Part shown: one piece after another, positions 9,610 to 19,061 of the stretch
Position numbering within the stretch: position 1 is the first letter of the stretch
How the letters are laid out: the number at the start of each line of letters is the position of its first letter
Source: CAJXSN01 sp947492235
Lineage (GTDB): Bacteria; Pseudomonadota; Alphaproteobacteria; Sphingomonadales; Sphingomonadaceae
Reading direction: 5' to 3'
DNA: 64,000 nt
Assembly: GCF_042492175.1 (NCBI RefSeq)
Contig: NZ_CP170453.1
Location: 868,001 to 932,000 of the forward strand
The notes under the pieces: generated by a model
Database searches by the model: none
What the model saw: the letters and a program-made list of their open reading frames with translations, nothing else
Told to the model about the DNA's origin: nothing
Translations under genes and position numbers: made by a program

Positions 9610-12377
9610 CGCAGGACAAGAGCCCCGCCAAAGCCGTCCCCCGCCAGCGCGCCATCATTGACCGGCGCGCCTTGGGTGGGTCCATTGCCGATCTGGCCAC
9701 GCAGGAGAAAGACGCGCGCGGTGCGGTGCTGTCGGCGCTGCGCGCTGCGCTCGAAGACGGGCGCACGGAACTGACCCGGCGGCTGGAAGAGAAACCCTCC
9801 AGCGGCCACGAGATTACGGCGGGCCATGCGTTTCTGATCGATCAACTGGTCCGCGTGATCCACGATTACGTGACCACCCATCTCCACCCGCATCCCAATC
9901 CCACCACGGCGGAGCGGCTCGCCCTGATGGCGGTGGGCGGATATGGCCGCGCCGAAATGGCCCCGCACAGCGATGTCGACATCGCCTTCCTTACGCCGAC
10001 CCGCCACGCGCCATGGTGCGAGCAGGCGATCGAGGCGATGCTCTATCTGATGTGGGATCTGGGCCTGAAGGTCGGCCACTCCAGCCGCACACCTGAAGAT
10101 GTCGTCCGGATGGCGAAGGAAGACCTGACCATCCGTACAGCGTTACTGGAAGGACGCTATCTGTGGGGCGACCGGGCCTTGTACGAGGAGGTGCGCGCGC
10201 GCTTCTTTGCCGACGTTGTCTCCGGCAGCGAGAAGCAATTCGTGTCGGAAAAGCTGGCCGAGCGCGACGAACGGCACAAGAAAATGGGCGACAGCCGCTA
10301 TGTCGTCGAACCCAATGTGAAAGAGGGCAAGGGCGGCCTGCGCGACCTGCAGACGCTGTACTGGATCGGCAAATATATCCACCGGGCGCGCGATGCAGCG
10401 GAGCTGGTCGATGCCGGATTGCTGACCGCGCAGGAATACCGCTCCTTCCGCCGGGCCGAGAGCTTTCTTCTTGCCGTGCGCTGCCACCTGCACACGATTG
10501 CCGGGCGGGCCGAGGACCGGCTGACTTTCGATCTGCAAAAGAGCGTGGCGGACCGGATGAATTTCGCCGACCGTCCGGGCAAAAGCGCGGTCGAGCGGTT
10601 CATGCAGATGTATTTCCTGCAGGTGAAACGCGTCGGATCGCTGACAGGCGTGTTCCTTGCGCAACTGGATGAACAATTTGCCCGCAAACGCGCGCGGCGT
10701 GGCCTGCTCGCCGGTTTCAAGCCGAAACCGCGCAGCCTCAAAGGGTTCCGCGTCTTGGGTGGGCGGATTGCCGCGCCGAGTGACACCTGGTTCCAGAAGG
10801 ACCCGGTGCGCTTAATCGAAATCTTCGCACTGGCCGAGGCAGAGGGGTTGGAAATTGACCCGCGCACCATGCGGCAGGCGGGCCGCGATGCCTCCCTGAT
10901 CAAGGATGATGTGCGCAAGGACAAGCGGGCCAATGCTCTGTTCCTTGATCTGCTGTGTGGCCGCAACGATCCCGAAACCGCGCTGCGCTGGATGAACGAG
11001 GCGGGCGTATTCGGCCGATTTGTGCCCGATTTCGGACGGGTCAACGCGCAGATGCAGTTCAATATGTATCACCACTATACGGTGGACGAACACACCATCC
11101 GCGCGATCGGATTTCTGTCCAAGATCGAACGCGGCGAGCTGGCAGACGATCATCCGCGCGCCACGAAACAGATTCACAAGCTCCAATCGCGGCGCATCGC
11201 CTATGTCGCCGCTCTGTTGCACGATATCGCCAAGGGGCGCGGCGGCGACCACTCCGAACTGGGCGCGGAAGTGGCCGAGGAACTGTGCCCCCGCTTCGGT
11301 CTGGACGAGGCGGAGACGGAGCTGGTCAGCTGGCTGGTCCTGCGGCACCTGTTGATGAGCGACACCGCCTTCAAACGCGATCTGTCCGACCCCAAGACGG
11401 TGGAGGACTTTGTCGCCGAGGTCCGCAGTCTGGAACGCCTGCGCCAGCTCGCTATACTGACCAGCGTGGACATCCGCGCCGTCGGGCCGGGCACGTGGAA
11501 CAGCTGGAAGGGCCAGTTGCTGGGCGAGCTCTATGACCTTTCCCATGAACGCCTGCGACTGGGCCATACCCGCAATTACCGCGCCGAACGCGTTGCGGCG
11601 CAGCGGGCCGAGGTTGCCGCATTGCTAGGCGATCAGGCCGACTTGATGGAGCGCGACGGGCGCATGCTGGGCGATGCTTACTGGATTGCCGAGCCTGCCG
11701 ACATCATCGCCCGCAATGTCGTCCAATATTACGCCGCGCGGGAATCGGGCGATGATCTGTCGATCCATTGCGAATACGATGCGGAGCGCGGCGCGACATT
11801 GGTGACCGTCATCGCCGCCGACCATCCCGGCCTGTTCACACGCATCGCGGGCGGCATTCATCTGGCGGGCGGCAACATCATCGATGCGCGCATCCACACC
11901 ACGCGCAATGGCTGGGCGATCGACAATTTTCTGGTGCAGGACCCGGTGGGCCAGCCATTCAACGAACCGCGCCAGATGGAGCGGATCAAGACCTCGATCC
12001 GGGACGCCATCGCCAATCGCGGCGAACTGGTCCCCAAACTGGCGGCGCGCCCGCTACCCCGCGCCCGTGCGAAGGCCTTCGATATCAAGCCGCGGGTGCA
12101 ATTCGATAACGAGGCATCGAGCCGCTTCACCGTGATCGAAGTCGCCGCCCGCGACCGCTCCGCCCTGCTCAACCGGCTGGGCCGCGCCCTGTTCGAAGCG
12201 CAAGTGATGATCCACTCCGCGCACATCACCCATTACGGCGAGAGCGCCGCCGATACCTTCTACGTCACCGACCTGATGGGCCAGAAAATCACCGACGCCC
12301 TGCGGCTGGGCTCAATCGCAACGGCGCTGGAAGAGGCGGCGAGCGATGAGAGACAGGCGGAGTTGGAGGGGGTTTAG
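9606..12377 (+). CDS. glnD: [Protein-PII] uridylyltransferase / uridylyl-removing enzyme
   Basis: Nitrogen sensor of 923 residues that uridylylates PII proteins when glutamine is low and removes UMP when it is high. Domains in order: nucleotidyltransferase with GGYGRAEMAPHSDVD (about 110), the GlnD helical region, an HD hydrolase domain with HHYTVDEHTIRAI (about 490) and LLHDIAKGRGGDHS (about 537), and two ACT domains (about 732 and 840, each starting with a T/V-rich strand then ADHPGLF or RDRSALL). I use the GTG that overlaps the ligase stop (GTGA); the frame is open from 9513 but that segment lies in the ligase gene. It converges with the YggS gene and their stop codons overlap. Confidence 0.96.
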
Positions 12378-13051
12378 GGGCTCCGCCCTCCAAACAGCGC
12401 GCTGCCGACCCTTACATGAGTCGCACCCAGCATGATCGCGGTTTCGTAGTCGCCGCTCATGCCCATGCTCAGGCCATCGAGGCCGTTATCGCGCGCCAGT
12501 TTGTCGAGCAACGCGAAGAAAGGGGCGGGTTCGATATCGGCGGGCGGGAGGCACATAAGGCCCGCCAGCGGAATCTCGCGCTCCCGCGCCGCGTCCAGCA
12601 GAGCGGGCAGTTCGGGGATCGGGCAGCCGCCCTTTTGCGGTTCCTCGCCCACGTCGACTTGCACGAAGCAGGGCACTTGCCGCCCCGCTTTCTCGAACGC
12701 CTTGGGCAGCGCTTTCACCAGACTCATCCGGTCGAGCGAGTGGATGCAATCGAACAGCCGCGCAGCATCCTCCGCCTTGTTCGATTGCAGGCTGCCGATC
12801 AGGTGGAGCTGCGCATCAGGGAAGCGTTCCTTGAGCGCGGGCCACTTGCCTTGCGCTTCCTGCACGCGGTTCTCGCCAAAGACGCGGTGGCCAGCTTCGA
12901 GCAAGGGCTCGATTTTCTCTGCGGCATGGGTTTTGCTGACCGCAACCAGCGTCACTTCATCGACCTCGCGGCGGGCGATCTTGCAGGTCTTGGCGATTTT
13001 GGCCTGAACCGTTTCGAGCCGGGCTGTCGGCGTATTGGCTGCACTTTCCAT
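12374..13051 (-). CDS. YggS family PLP homeostasis protein
   Basis: Protein of 225 residues in the YggS/PROSC (PLPBP) family, which binds pyridoxal 5'-phosphate without known enzymatic activity and keeps the PLP pool in balance. The PLP lysine is in LVAVSKTHA at residue 40. Other family blocks are FGENRVQEAQGK, LHLIGSLQSNKA, VDVGEEPQKGG and the phosphate-binding LSMGMSGDYETAI near the C terminus. It ends inside the glnD stop. Its ATG overlaps the start region of the ThiE-like gene on the other strand, so both must be transcribed from promoters reading through each other's 5' ends. Confidence 0.93.
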   Translation of the reverse strand: MESAANTPTARLETVQAKIAKTCKIARREVDEVTLVAVSKTHAAEKIEPLLEAGHRVFGENRVQEAQGKWPALKERFPDAQLHLIGSLQSNKAEDAARLFDCIHSLDRMSLVKALPKAFEKAGRQVPCFVQVDVGEEPQKGGCPIPELPALLDAAREREIPLAGLMCLPPADIEPAPFFALLDKLARDNGLDGLSMGMSGDYETAIMLGATHVRVGSALFGGRSP

Positions 13052-13625
13052 GGGGCTGCGCTATAGCGTGGGCGTGACGCTGCGCCAGCCCTTCCCGCTC
13101 TCCAGCCTGCCCGCCCTCTGGTTTCTGACCGACGAGCGCAACGATGCGGGGCTGCCGAGTGCCATCAATACCTTGCCGACGGGGTCCGCTGTGGTGTTTC
13201 GCCATTACCATCTGGCTCCGCAGGAACGGCTGGCGCGCTATCGGCAGGTCCAGCGATTGTGCCGCGCGGGAGATCACCTGTTGATCCTCGCCGACAGCGC
13301 TCTGACGGCGCGGGAATGGGGCGCAGACGGCATCTATGGCTCGGCGCGTTCGCTCTATCCGACCCGCCACGACCTGCTGACCATCGCAACCGCCCACAAC
13401 TTACGCGAGATTGGCGACGCGGCACGCATGGGCGCGGACGCGGTGATGCTCAGCCCCGTGTTCCCGACCCGCTCGCATCCCGGTGCGCTGGTGCTCGGGC
13501 CGGTGCGGTTCCGGCTGCTTGCGGCCCAATCGCCCGTGCCGGTCATCGCTCTGGGCGGGATGAACCCGCGCCGCGCGGAGGCGATGAACTGGCCGCGTTT
13601 CGCTGCGATTGATGGGTTGGGTTGA
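13050..13625 (+). CDS. Thiamine phosphate synthase-like protein (ThiE/TenI superfamily)
   Basis: Short protein of about 191 residues with a TIM-barrel pattern of the ThiE/TenI group. Recognisable parts are LPALWFLTDER at the start, DHLLILADSAL, GADGIYGSAR, IGDAARMGADAVMLSPVFPT and VPVIALGGMNP. The usual ThiE motif with a histidine in DGVHLGQ is replaced by DGIYGS, and the protein is shorter than a typical ThiE (about 210), so thiamine phosphate synthase activity is uncertain; a TenI-like non-synthase is a real alternative. The ATG at 13050 overlaps the divergent YggS start by two bases; GTG codons at 13068-13074 are alternative starts. Confidence 0.7.
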   Translation: MGLRYSVGVTLRQPFPLSSLPALWFLTDERNDAGLPSAINTLPTGSAVVFRHYHLAPQERLARYRQVQRLCRAGDHLLILADSALTAREWGADGIYGSARSLYPTRHDLLTIATAHNLREIGDAARMGADAVMLSPVFPTRSHPGALVLGPVRFRLLAAQSPVPVIALGGMNPRRAEAMNWPRFAAIDGLG

Positions 13626-13629
13626 GGCG

Positions 13630-13776
13630 CTCACAGAGGCGCAGAGGCACAGAGATGAAGCACCGTGCGGGGACGCCGCCCACCAACTTCCCTCGTTGCC
13701 CCACTTGAACCGCTTGAAAGTAGAGAGCGGCTTTGCCGAAAATCACGCCTTTTCTGTGCCTCTGTGCCTCTGTGAG
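13630..13776. repeat. Intergenic inverted-repeat element with CTCTGTG arms
   Basis: Two 24-base arms, 13630-13653 and 13753-13776, are reverse complements except for one base; each is built from repeats of the word CTCTGTG(C). They enclose 99 bases. The element lies just after the ThiE-like gene and before ftsK. Words such as TCTGTGCCTCTGTG recur in intergenic DNA of many bacterial genomes, so this is probably one copy of a dispersed repeat or a long hairpin in the 3' end of the upstream transcript. I find no gene in this 240-base gap. Confidence 0.75.
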
Positions 13777-13865
13777 TGCCCCTGCAAAGCCTAGCTGAAC
13801 CTCTCAATCCTTGACCCGGACTCGCCGAGGATTCATGGTGTGTTCCGATAGGGAGAATTGGGCCC

Positions 13866-16256
13866 ATGGCCACGCGTGCAATCAGCAATTCACAGCCCGA
13901 CTGGCGGGCGACATTCCGGCGCAGTTTGCGGCGCGCGGGCCAGATGGCCGGAGCGGCAGTGCTTTTTGGCCTCATGCTGTTCCTCGGCCTTGCGCTGTTC
14001 AGCTATTCGCAGACCGATCCCAGCCCCTCCACCGCCGCGGGCACCGGCGCGATTGCCAACTGGATGGGGGCAAGCGGCGCGTGGGCGGCGGAGCGGGTGT
14101 GGTTCCTGTTCGGCCTGTCGGGCGTGCTGATCCTACCGATGCTGTATGTCTTCGCGCGCAAATTGTGGCGCGATGTGGAGGAGGAAGAGCGGGAAACTGA
14201 AACCCGCTGGTGGCAGCCGACCGCGCAGCTGGTGCTGGCGATGGTGCTGCTTTCCACCGTCCTGACGCTGACCTTCGATGGCCCGGGCGGCGCCATGCCA
14301 GCCTCCACCGGCGGGCTGACGGGCCTGCTGGGTGCGGGCGCCATCGAAGCCGTCGCGACGCGTTTCGGTGAGAGTGCGAGCGGTTGGATTACGCTTGGAC
14401 TGGCTCTGCTGGCATTGGTTGGCGGCGTGGTTCTGGCGACCCGCGTCTTCGCGATTGATTGGCGCGCCTTGCTGACTCTGCCCAATTTCATTCTCGGCTT
14501 TATCGGCGGCCAGCGTGCGCCGGCAGACATCGAGTTCACAAACGGGACAGCCACTGCGCCAAACGCCGCCGCCGCCAAACCGAAAATCTCCCGCCGAGAG
14601 CGCAAGAAGGCAGCGCTGGCCGCCGAGGGCGAGCCGGTGGAGGTGGCCGAGCCGCGCCGCACGCCCATGATTACCGACCCCAGCGCGCCGCCCAAGCGCG
14701 CGAGCATGGCCAAGGCAGCGAAGCAGCGCGACATGTTCGCGGAATACACGCTTCCCAGCCTCGATCTGCTGGAGGAAGTGCCGGAGGACGACGCGCCCAA
14801 GCTCGACAAGATGGCGCTGGAGCGCAACGCTCGCCTGCTCGAAACCGTGCTCGACGATTTCAATGTGAAGGGCGAAATCACAGCCGTGCGCACCGGCCCT
14901 GTGGTGACCATGTACGAGCTGGAGCCTGCGCCGGGTATCAAGGCCAGCCGCGTCATCGGGCTAGCCGAAGACATCGCCCGCAATATGAGCGCGATCAGTG
15001 CCCGCGTCTCGCCCATTCCGGGCAAGACGGTGATGGGTATCGAACTGCCCAATGCCCACCGCCAGATGGTCGTTCTGAAAGAACTGGCCGCCTGCGCCGC
15101 CTTCGCCGATGCCAAGGGCAACCTGCCGATCATCCTTGGCAAGGACATCGCCGGTGAACCGATCGTCGCCGATCTGGCGGCCATGCCGCATTTGCTGGTC
15201 GCGGGAACCACCGGCTCGGGTAAATCGGTCGGGCTGAACTGTATCCTGCTCAGCCTGCTCTACCGTTTTACGCCGGAAGAATGCCGCCTGATCCTGATCG
15301 ACCCCAAGGTTCTGGAGCTCAAGACCTACGACGACATTCCGCATCTGCTCTCGCCGGTGGTGACAGAGCCGGCAAAATCGGTTCGCGCGCTGAAATGGGC
15401 TGTCGAGGAGATGGAGCGCCGGTACCGGATGATGTCGAGCGTCAGCTCGCGCAATCTCAACTCGTTCAACGAGAAAGTGCGCACCGCCGCCGCCAAGGGC
15501 AAGCCGCTGGGCCGCCGTGTGCAGACCGGCTTCGATCCCGAGACGGGCGAGGAATTGTACGAGGAAGAGCAGCTCGATTATCAGCCGCTTCCGCAGATTG
15601 TGCTGATCGTGGACGAGCTGGCCGATCTGATGGTCACCGTAGGCAAGGAAATCGAGGTCCTGATCCAGCGCCTGAGCCAGAAATCGCGTGCGGCGGGCAT
15701 CCACCTGATCATGGCGACGCAGCGCCCCTCGGTCGATGTCATCACCGGCGTCATCAAGGCCAACCTGCCGACCCGCATCAGCTTCAAGGTCACCAGCCGG
15801 ATCGACAGCCGCACCATTCTGGGCGAACAGGGCAGCGAGCAGCTGCTGGGCAAGGGCGATATGCTCTACAAGCCCAACACCGGCGCGATGGTCCGCGTGC
15901 ACTGCCCCTTCGTATCGGACGAAGAAGTCGAATCCGTCGCCGACCACTGGCGCGCCCAGGGCAAGCCCGACTATGTCGATGCCGTGACCGAGGAACCTGC
16001 CGACGGGGGCGGCTTCGGCTTCGAAGACGACATGACCGCGAGCGACGATCCGGCAGAGCGCAAATATCTGCAGGCGTGCCAGGTGGTGTTCGAAAACCAG
16101 AAAGCGAGCGGCAGCTGGCTGCAGCGGCAGATGGGCGTGGGCTACAACACCGCTGCCAAATGGATCGAGCGAATGGAAGATGACGGGTTGGTCGGCCCGG
16201 CCAACCATGTCGGGCGGCGCGATATCTATCGCGACAAGGATGGAAATCCGCTCTAA
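13866..16256 (+). CDS. ftsK: DNA translocase FtsK
   Basis: Septal DNA pump of 796 residues that clears chromosome termini at division and activates XerCD at dif. Four hydrophobic helices occupy about residues 25-200, followed by a short charged linker (about 225-300), the motor alpha and beta domains with Walker A GTTGSGKSVGLN near 447 and Walker B IVLIVDELADLM near 580, and a C-terminal winged-helix gamma domain (about 725-790, ASGSWLQRQMGVGYNTAAKW) that reads KOPS. The linker is much shorter than in E. coli FtsK, as is usual in alphaproteobacteria. The next gene starts 10 bases after the stop. Confidence 0.96.
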   Translation: MATRAISNSQPDWRATFRRSLRRAGQMAGAAVLFGLMLFLGLALFSYSQTDPSPSTAAGTGAIANWMGASGAWAAERVWFLFGLSGVLILPMLYVFARKLWRDVEEEERETETRWWQPTAQLVLAMVLLSTVLTLTFDGPGGAMPASTGGLTGLLGAGAIEAVATRFGESASGWITLGLALLALVGGVVLATRVFAIDWRALLTLPNFILGFIGGQRAPADIEFTNGTATAPNAAAAKPKISRRERKKAALAAEGEPVEVAEPRRTPMITDPSAPPKRASMAKAAKQRDMFAEYTLPSLDLLEEVPEDDAPKLDKMALERNARLLETVLDDFNVKGEITAVRTGPVVTMYELEPAPGIKASRVIGLAEDIARNMSAISARVSPIPGKTVMGIELPNAHRQMVVLKELAACAAFADAKGNLPIILGKDIAGEPIVADLAAMPHLLVAGTTGSGKSVGLNCILLSLLYRFTPEECRLILIDPKVLELKTYDDIPHLLSPVVTEPAKSVRALKWAVEEMERRYRMMSSVSSRNLNSFNEKVRTAAAKGKPLGRRVQTGFDPETGEELYEEEQLDYQPLPQIVLIVDELADLMVTVGKEIEVLIQRLSQKSRAAGIHLIMATQRPSVDVITGVIKANLPTRISFKVTSRIDSRTILGEQGSEQLLGKGDMLYKPNTGAMVRVHCPFVSDEEVESVADHWRAQGKPDYVDAVTEEPADGGGFGFEDDMTASDDPAERKYLQACQVVFENQKASGSWLQRQMGVGYNTAAKWIERMEDDGLVGPANHVGRRDIYRDKDGNPL

Positions 16257-16265
16257 TATCTGCCG

Positions 16266-17801
16266 ATGAGCACCCATCCTGATCCTGTGCCGCCCACCAA
16301 AACGGTGAGCGATCCGTTGCAGAGCGTGTGGAATTCCCTGCGCGAATGGTGGCGCGACCATGTCATGGTCGATGTCGATCACGGGGTCGTGCTGAAGAAA
16401 ATCGCGGGCGAAAGCTCGATGACGCCGCGCTATATTTTCATGACCTGCATGTCGGCCGGGATCGCCATTCTCGGCATGCTGCTGTCCTCGCCAGCCGTCG
16501 TCATCGGGGCCATGCTCCTGTCGCCGCTGATGGGCCCGATCCTGGGCGCAGGCTTCGCTCTGGCAGAGGGCAAATTCACTTGGCTGCGGCTGTGCGGGCG
16601 GGCCTTGCTATTCGGCACGCTGTTTGCTGTCCTGTTTTGCGCGGCCATCGTGTTCCTCTCTCCCCTGCAAAACGTGACCGAGGAAATCGCCGCGCGCACC
16701 CGGCCCAACCTCTTCGATCTGCTGGTCGCGCTGTTTTCTTCGCTGGCCGGCAGCTATGCGATGATCCGCGGGCGCGACGGGACGATTGTCGGCGTCGCCA
16801 TCGCGACCGCTTTGATGCCACCGCTGGCCGCTGTGGGCTTCGGTCTCGCGACGCTGAACTGGACGGTGTTTGGCGGGGCGCTGATGCTCTACATCACCAA
16901 CCTGCTGACCATAGCGCTGACCGCCGCGCTGATGGCAAGGCTCTACGGCTTCCGGTCGGAACAGCATGATGGCCGCACCAGCCTAGTGCAGAGCGGGTTG
17001 GTGGTCGGCACCTTTGTCGCTCTCGCCATCCCGCTGGGCCTGTCGCTGATGCAGATCGCCCGCGAATCCAACGGCCAGCGGATCATCCGCGATACGATTG
17101 CCACGGCTTTCTCCGAAGAGGCGCGGGTCGACCAGATCACCATCGACTGGGACGGCGACCCGATCACCGTGTCCGCCTCTGTCCTGACTCCGCAATTCCG
17201 CGCCGATGTGAACGAGCGGCTGTCGGGCGAGCTGGGCCAGCTGCTGGACGATCCGGTGGCGGTCGATATCAGCCAGTATCTTGTCGGCACGGATCCCGGC
17301 GCGGCGGAACAGGCGCAGCTCGCCCGTGCCCGCGCGGAGGAAGAAGCGCGCGCTGATGCCCAACTGGTCGCGCGGTTGAAGGAACGGCTGGCGCTGGTGG
17401 CGGGTGTCGAGGCAGCCGACGTGACGCTCGACCGGGAAAACCGGCGCGTGATGGCCGATGCAAGGCGGCTGGAGGGGCTCAGCCTAGAGGGTTATCGTAT
17501 TCTGGAAAGCCGGGTGGCTGCGGGGATTGACGATTGGGATGTCCGGCTGCGACCGCCGCTTTCCGCGCTTCCTTCCATCTCGATGGAAGACGGCGAACCC
17601 GATGCGGATGGAGAGCGCGCCATTGCGCTGATCGGCTGGGCCAGCAGGCGCACCGGAATACCGGTGACCCTGTCGGGTGCGGCTGAGCCATTGCAAATCG
17701 CCGCCATCGCCGCTCAAGAGGCAGGCGCGACTGTGCTGGTCAACGAAGGCGGCGGGTCCGCGCAGATCACTGCGCGGTGGGAGGCTGCCGAGGCGGAGTA
17801 G
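16266..17801 (+). CDS. DUF389 multi-pass membrane protein
   Basis: Membrane protein of 511 residues. The DUF389 core (about 50-250) holds five or six helices, including AGIAILGMLLSSPAVVIGAM, LLSPLMGPILGAGFAL and GVAIATALMPPLAAVGFGLA, the last two motifs being the family hallmarks. From about residue 260 the protein is soluble, with a BON-like alpha/beta pattern (ITIDWDGDPITVSASVLTP and later VRLRPPLSAL). The function of DUF389 proteins is unknown. It follows ftsK by 10 bases and is probably co-transcribed; a bidirectional terminator lies 40 bases after its stop. Confidence 0.88.
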   Translation: MSTHPDPVPPTKTVSDPLQSVWNSLREWWRDHVMVDVDHGVVLKKIAGESSMTPRYIFMTCMSAGIAILGMLLSSPAVVIGAMLLSPLMGPILGAGFALAEGKFTWLRLCGRALLFGTLFAVLFCAAIVFLSPLQNVTEEIAARTRPNLFDLLVALFSSLAGSYAMIRGRDGTIVGVAIATALMPPLAAVGFGLATLNWTVFGGALMLYITNLLTIALTAALMARLYGFRSEQHDGRTSLVQSGLVVGTFVALAIPLGLSLMQIARESNGQRIIRDTIATAFSEEARVDQITIDWDGDPITVSASVLTPQFRADVNERLSGELGQLLDDPVAVDISQYLVGTDPGAAEQAQLARARAEEEARADAQLVARLKERLALVAGVEAADVTLDRENRRVMADARRLEGLSLEGYRILESRVAAGIDDWDVRLRPPLSALPSISMEDGEPDADGERAIALIGWASRRTGIPVTLSGAAEPLQIAAIAAQEAGATVLVNEGGGSAQITARWEAAEAE

Positions 17802-17841
17802 GCTGCGGCGCCCCGTCCAAGGGCGAGCTCCGGACATAAGA

Positions 17842-17880
17842 AAGCCCGGCAGTGCATGATGCGCTGCCGGGCTTCTCTTT
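17842..17880. terminator. Bidirectional rho-independent terminator
   Basis: A hairpin with arms AAGCCCGGCAG and CTGCCGGGCTT (17842-17852 and 17864-17874) closes a loop containing CATGATG, followed by TCTCTTTT on the plus strand and, on the minus strand, by TTCTTATG. It sits between the convergent DUF389 and pstS genes and can stop both. Confidence 0.88.
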
Positions 17881-17941
17881 TGCATTCAGGCAATCCGCGG
17901 GAGGGAGCGGGTGCCCGAACGCGTTGGCTATTACCGCAGGC

Positions 17942-18985
17942 TTAGCCTTCCAGATCGGCCTTGGTGATGGTCACATATTCGGTGGCACCGGCAACGGCTT
18001 TGGCCATCGCGTCGTCGGGGTTGGCAACCAGGCCGATTTTCGACAGCTCACCGCCCTTGTCCCACATCTTGGTCCACTGGGTCAGATATTCCTTCAGACC
18101 CGGGATCGCATCGAGATGCGCTTTCTTGACATAGACATAGAGCGGACGGGCACCGGGGTAATCGAAGCTCGCAATGTTCGCGTAGGTCGGCTCGACACCG
18201 TTCATGGACAGGCCCTGCAGCGCGTCGATATTTTCTTCGAGATAGGAGTAGCCAAAGACACCGACAGCGTTTTCATTGCCCTGGATCTTCTGGACGATCA
18301 GATTGTCCTGCTCGCCCTGATCGACATAGGCGCCGTCGCTGCGCAATTCGGTGCAGGTCCGCTCGAATGCGTCCTCGTCGCTTTCTTCCAGCGCCTGCAT
18401 CGCGGCATTGCTTTCACAGCCCGGGACCAGCACCAGTTCCTTCAGCGCGTCACGGGTGCCCGATGTGCTGGGCGGACCGTAAACGAGGATCGGCAGATCA
18501 GGCAGCGAGGGATCGAGGTCCGACCATTTTTCGGCCGTCTGCTCTTCACCATAAGGATTGGCAGCAATCGCGCGGTACACGATTTCCGGCGTCAGGTTCA
18601 TGTCGATTCCGCCCTTCGCCGAAGCGAATGCGAGCCCGTCGAGGCCGACCTGAATCTCGATCACATCGGTCACGCCGTTTTCAAGGCAGGTGTCAAATTC
18701 GCTGGTCTTCATGCGGCGCGATGCGTTCGACATATCGGGGGTGTCTGCACCCAGGCCCGCGCAGAACAGCTTCATGCCGCCGCCGGTCCCGGTCGATTCG
18801 ATCAGCGGCGAATTAAAGTCAGTCGAGCGGGTGAAGGTTTCGGCCACCGCCTTGGCAAACGGATATACGGTGGAGGAGCCGACCGCACGGATGGAATCGC
18901 GCGTGCCGCCGCCACTATCCGCACCGCAAGCGGCGAGAGCGAGACTGGCTGTGGCAGCCATGGCGAGTGTTTTGATCATTTTCAT
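17942..18985 (-). CDS. pstS: Phosphate ABC transporter substrate-binding lipoprotein PstS
   Basis: Phosphate-binding protein of 347 residues. A lipoprotein signal ends in LALAAC (Cys about 20), so the protein should be tethered to the membrane by Lgt. The phosphate-binding loop motifs are visible: VGSSTVYPFAKAVAE near residue 36, STGTGGGMKLFCAGLG near 65, the SNASRRM segment, and YGPPSTSGTRDALKEL near 170. Genes for the pstCAB membrane complex are not adjacent. AGGA lies 9 bases before the ATG, and a Pho box lies 47 bases upstream. It follows the porin gene on the same strand with a 76-base gap. Confidence 0.95.
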   Translation of the reverse strand: MKMIKTLAMAATASLALAACGADSGGGTRDSIRAVGSSTVYPFAKAVAETFTRSTDFNSPLIESTGTGGGMKLFCAGLGADTPDMSNASRRMKTSEFDTCLENGVTDVIEIQVGLDGLAFASAKGGIDMNLTPEIVYRAIAANPYGEEQTAEKWSDLDPSLPDLPILVYGPPSTSGTRDALKELVLVPGCESNAAMQALEESDEDAFERTCTELRSDGAYVDQGEQDNLIVQKIQGNENAVGVFGYSYLEENIDALQGLSMNGVEPTYANIASFDYPGARPLYVYVKKAHLDAIPGLKEYLTQWTKMWDKGGELSKIGLVANPDDAMAKAVAGATEYVTITKADLEG

Positions 18986-19031
18986 TGTGCAAGTTCCTGT
19001 AAGAAATTTGAGGCGGCCCTAGCCGCGTTGC

Positions 19032-19049
19032 ATGACAGTCTGGTGACGG
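19032..19049 (-). promoter_or_regulatory. Pho box upstream of pstS
   Basis: On the minus strand the sequence is CCGTCAC, CAGA, CTGTCAT: two 7-base direct repeats close to the consensus CTGTCAT/C with a 4-base spacer, the layout bound by PhoB. It lies 47 bases before the pstS start, in the gap after the porin gene. Confidence 0.8.
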
Positions 19050-19061
19050 TTTCTCTGCGGG

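Noticed and set aside
13609..13794. 61-codon ORF across the inverted-repeat element
   Set aside because: No ribosome site, cysteine-rich nonsense translation and it covers both repeat arms; no support as a gene.
14961..16382. Minus-strand ORF of 473 codons opposite ftsK
   Set aside because: Shadow of ftsK; composition rich in His, Gln and Ala without any recognisable domain.
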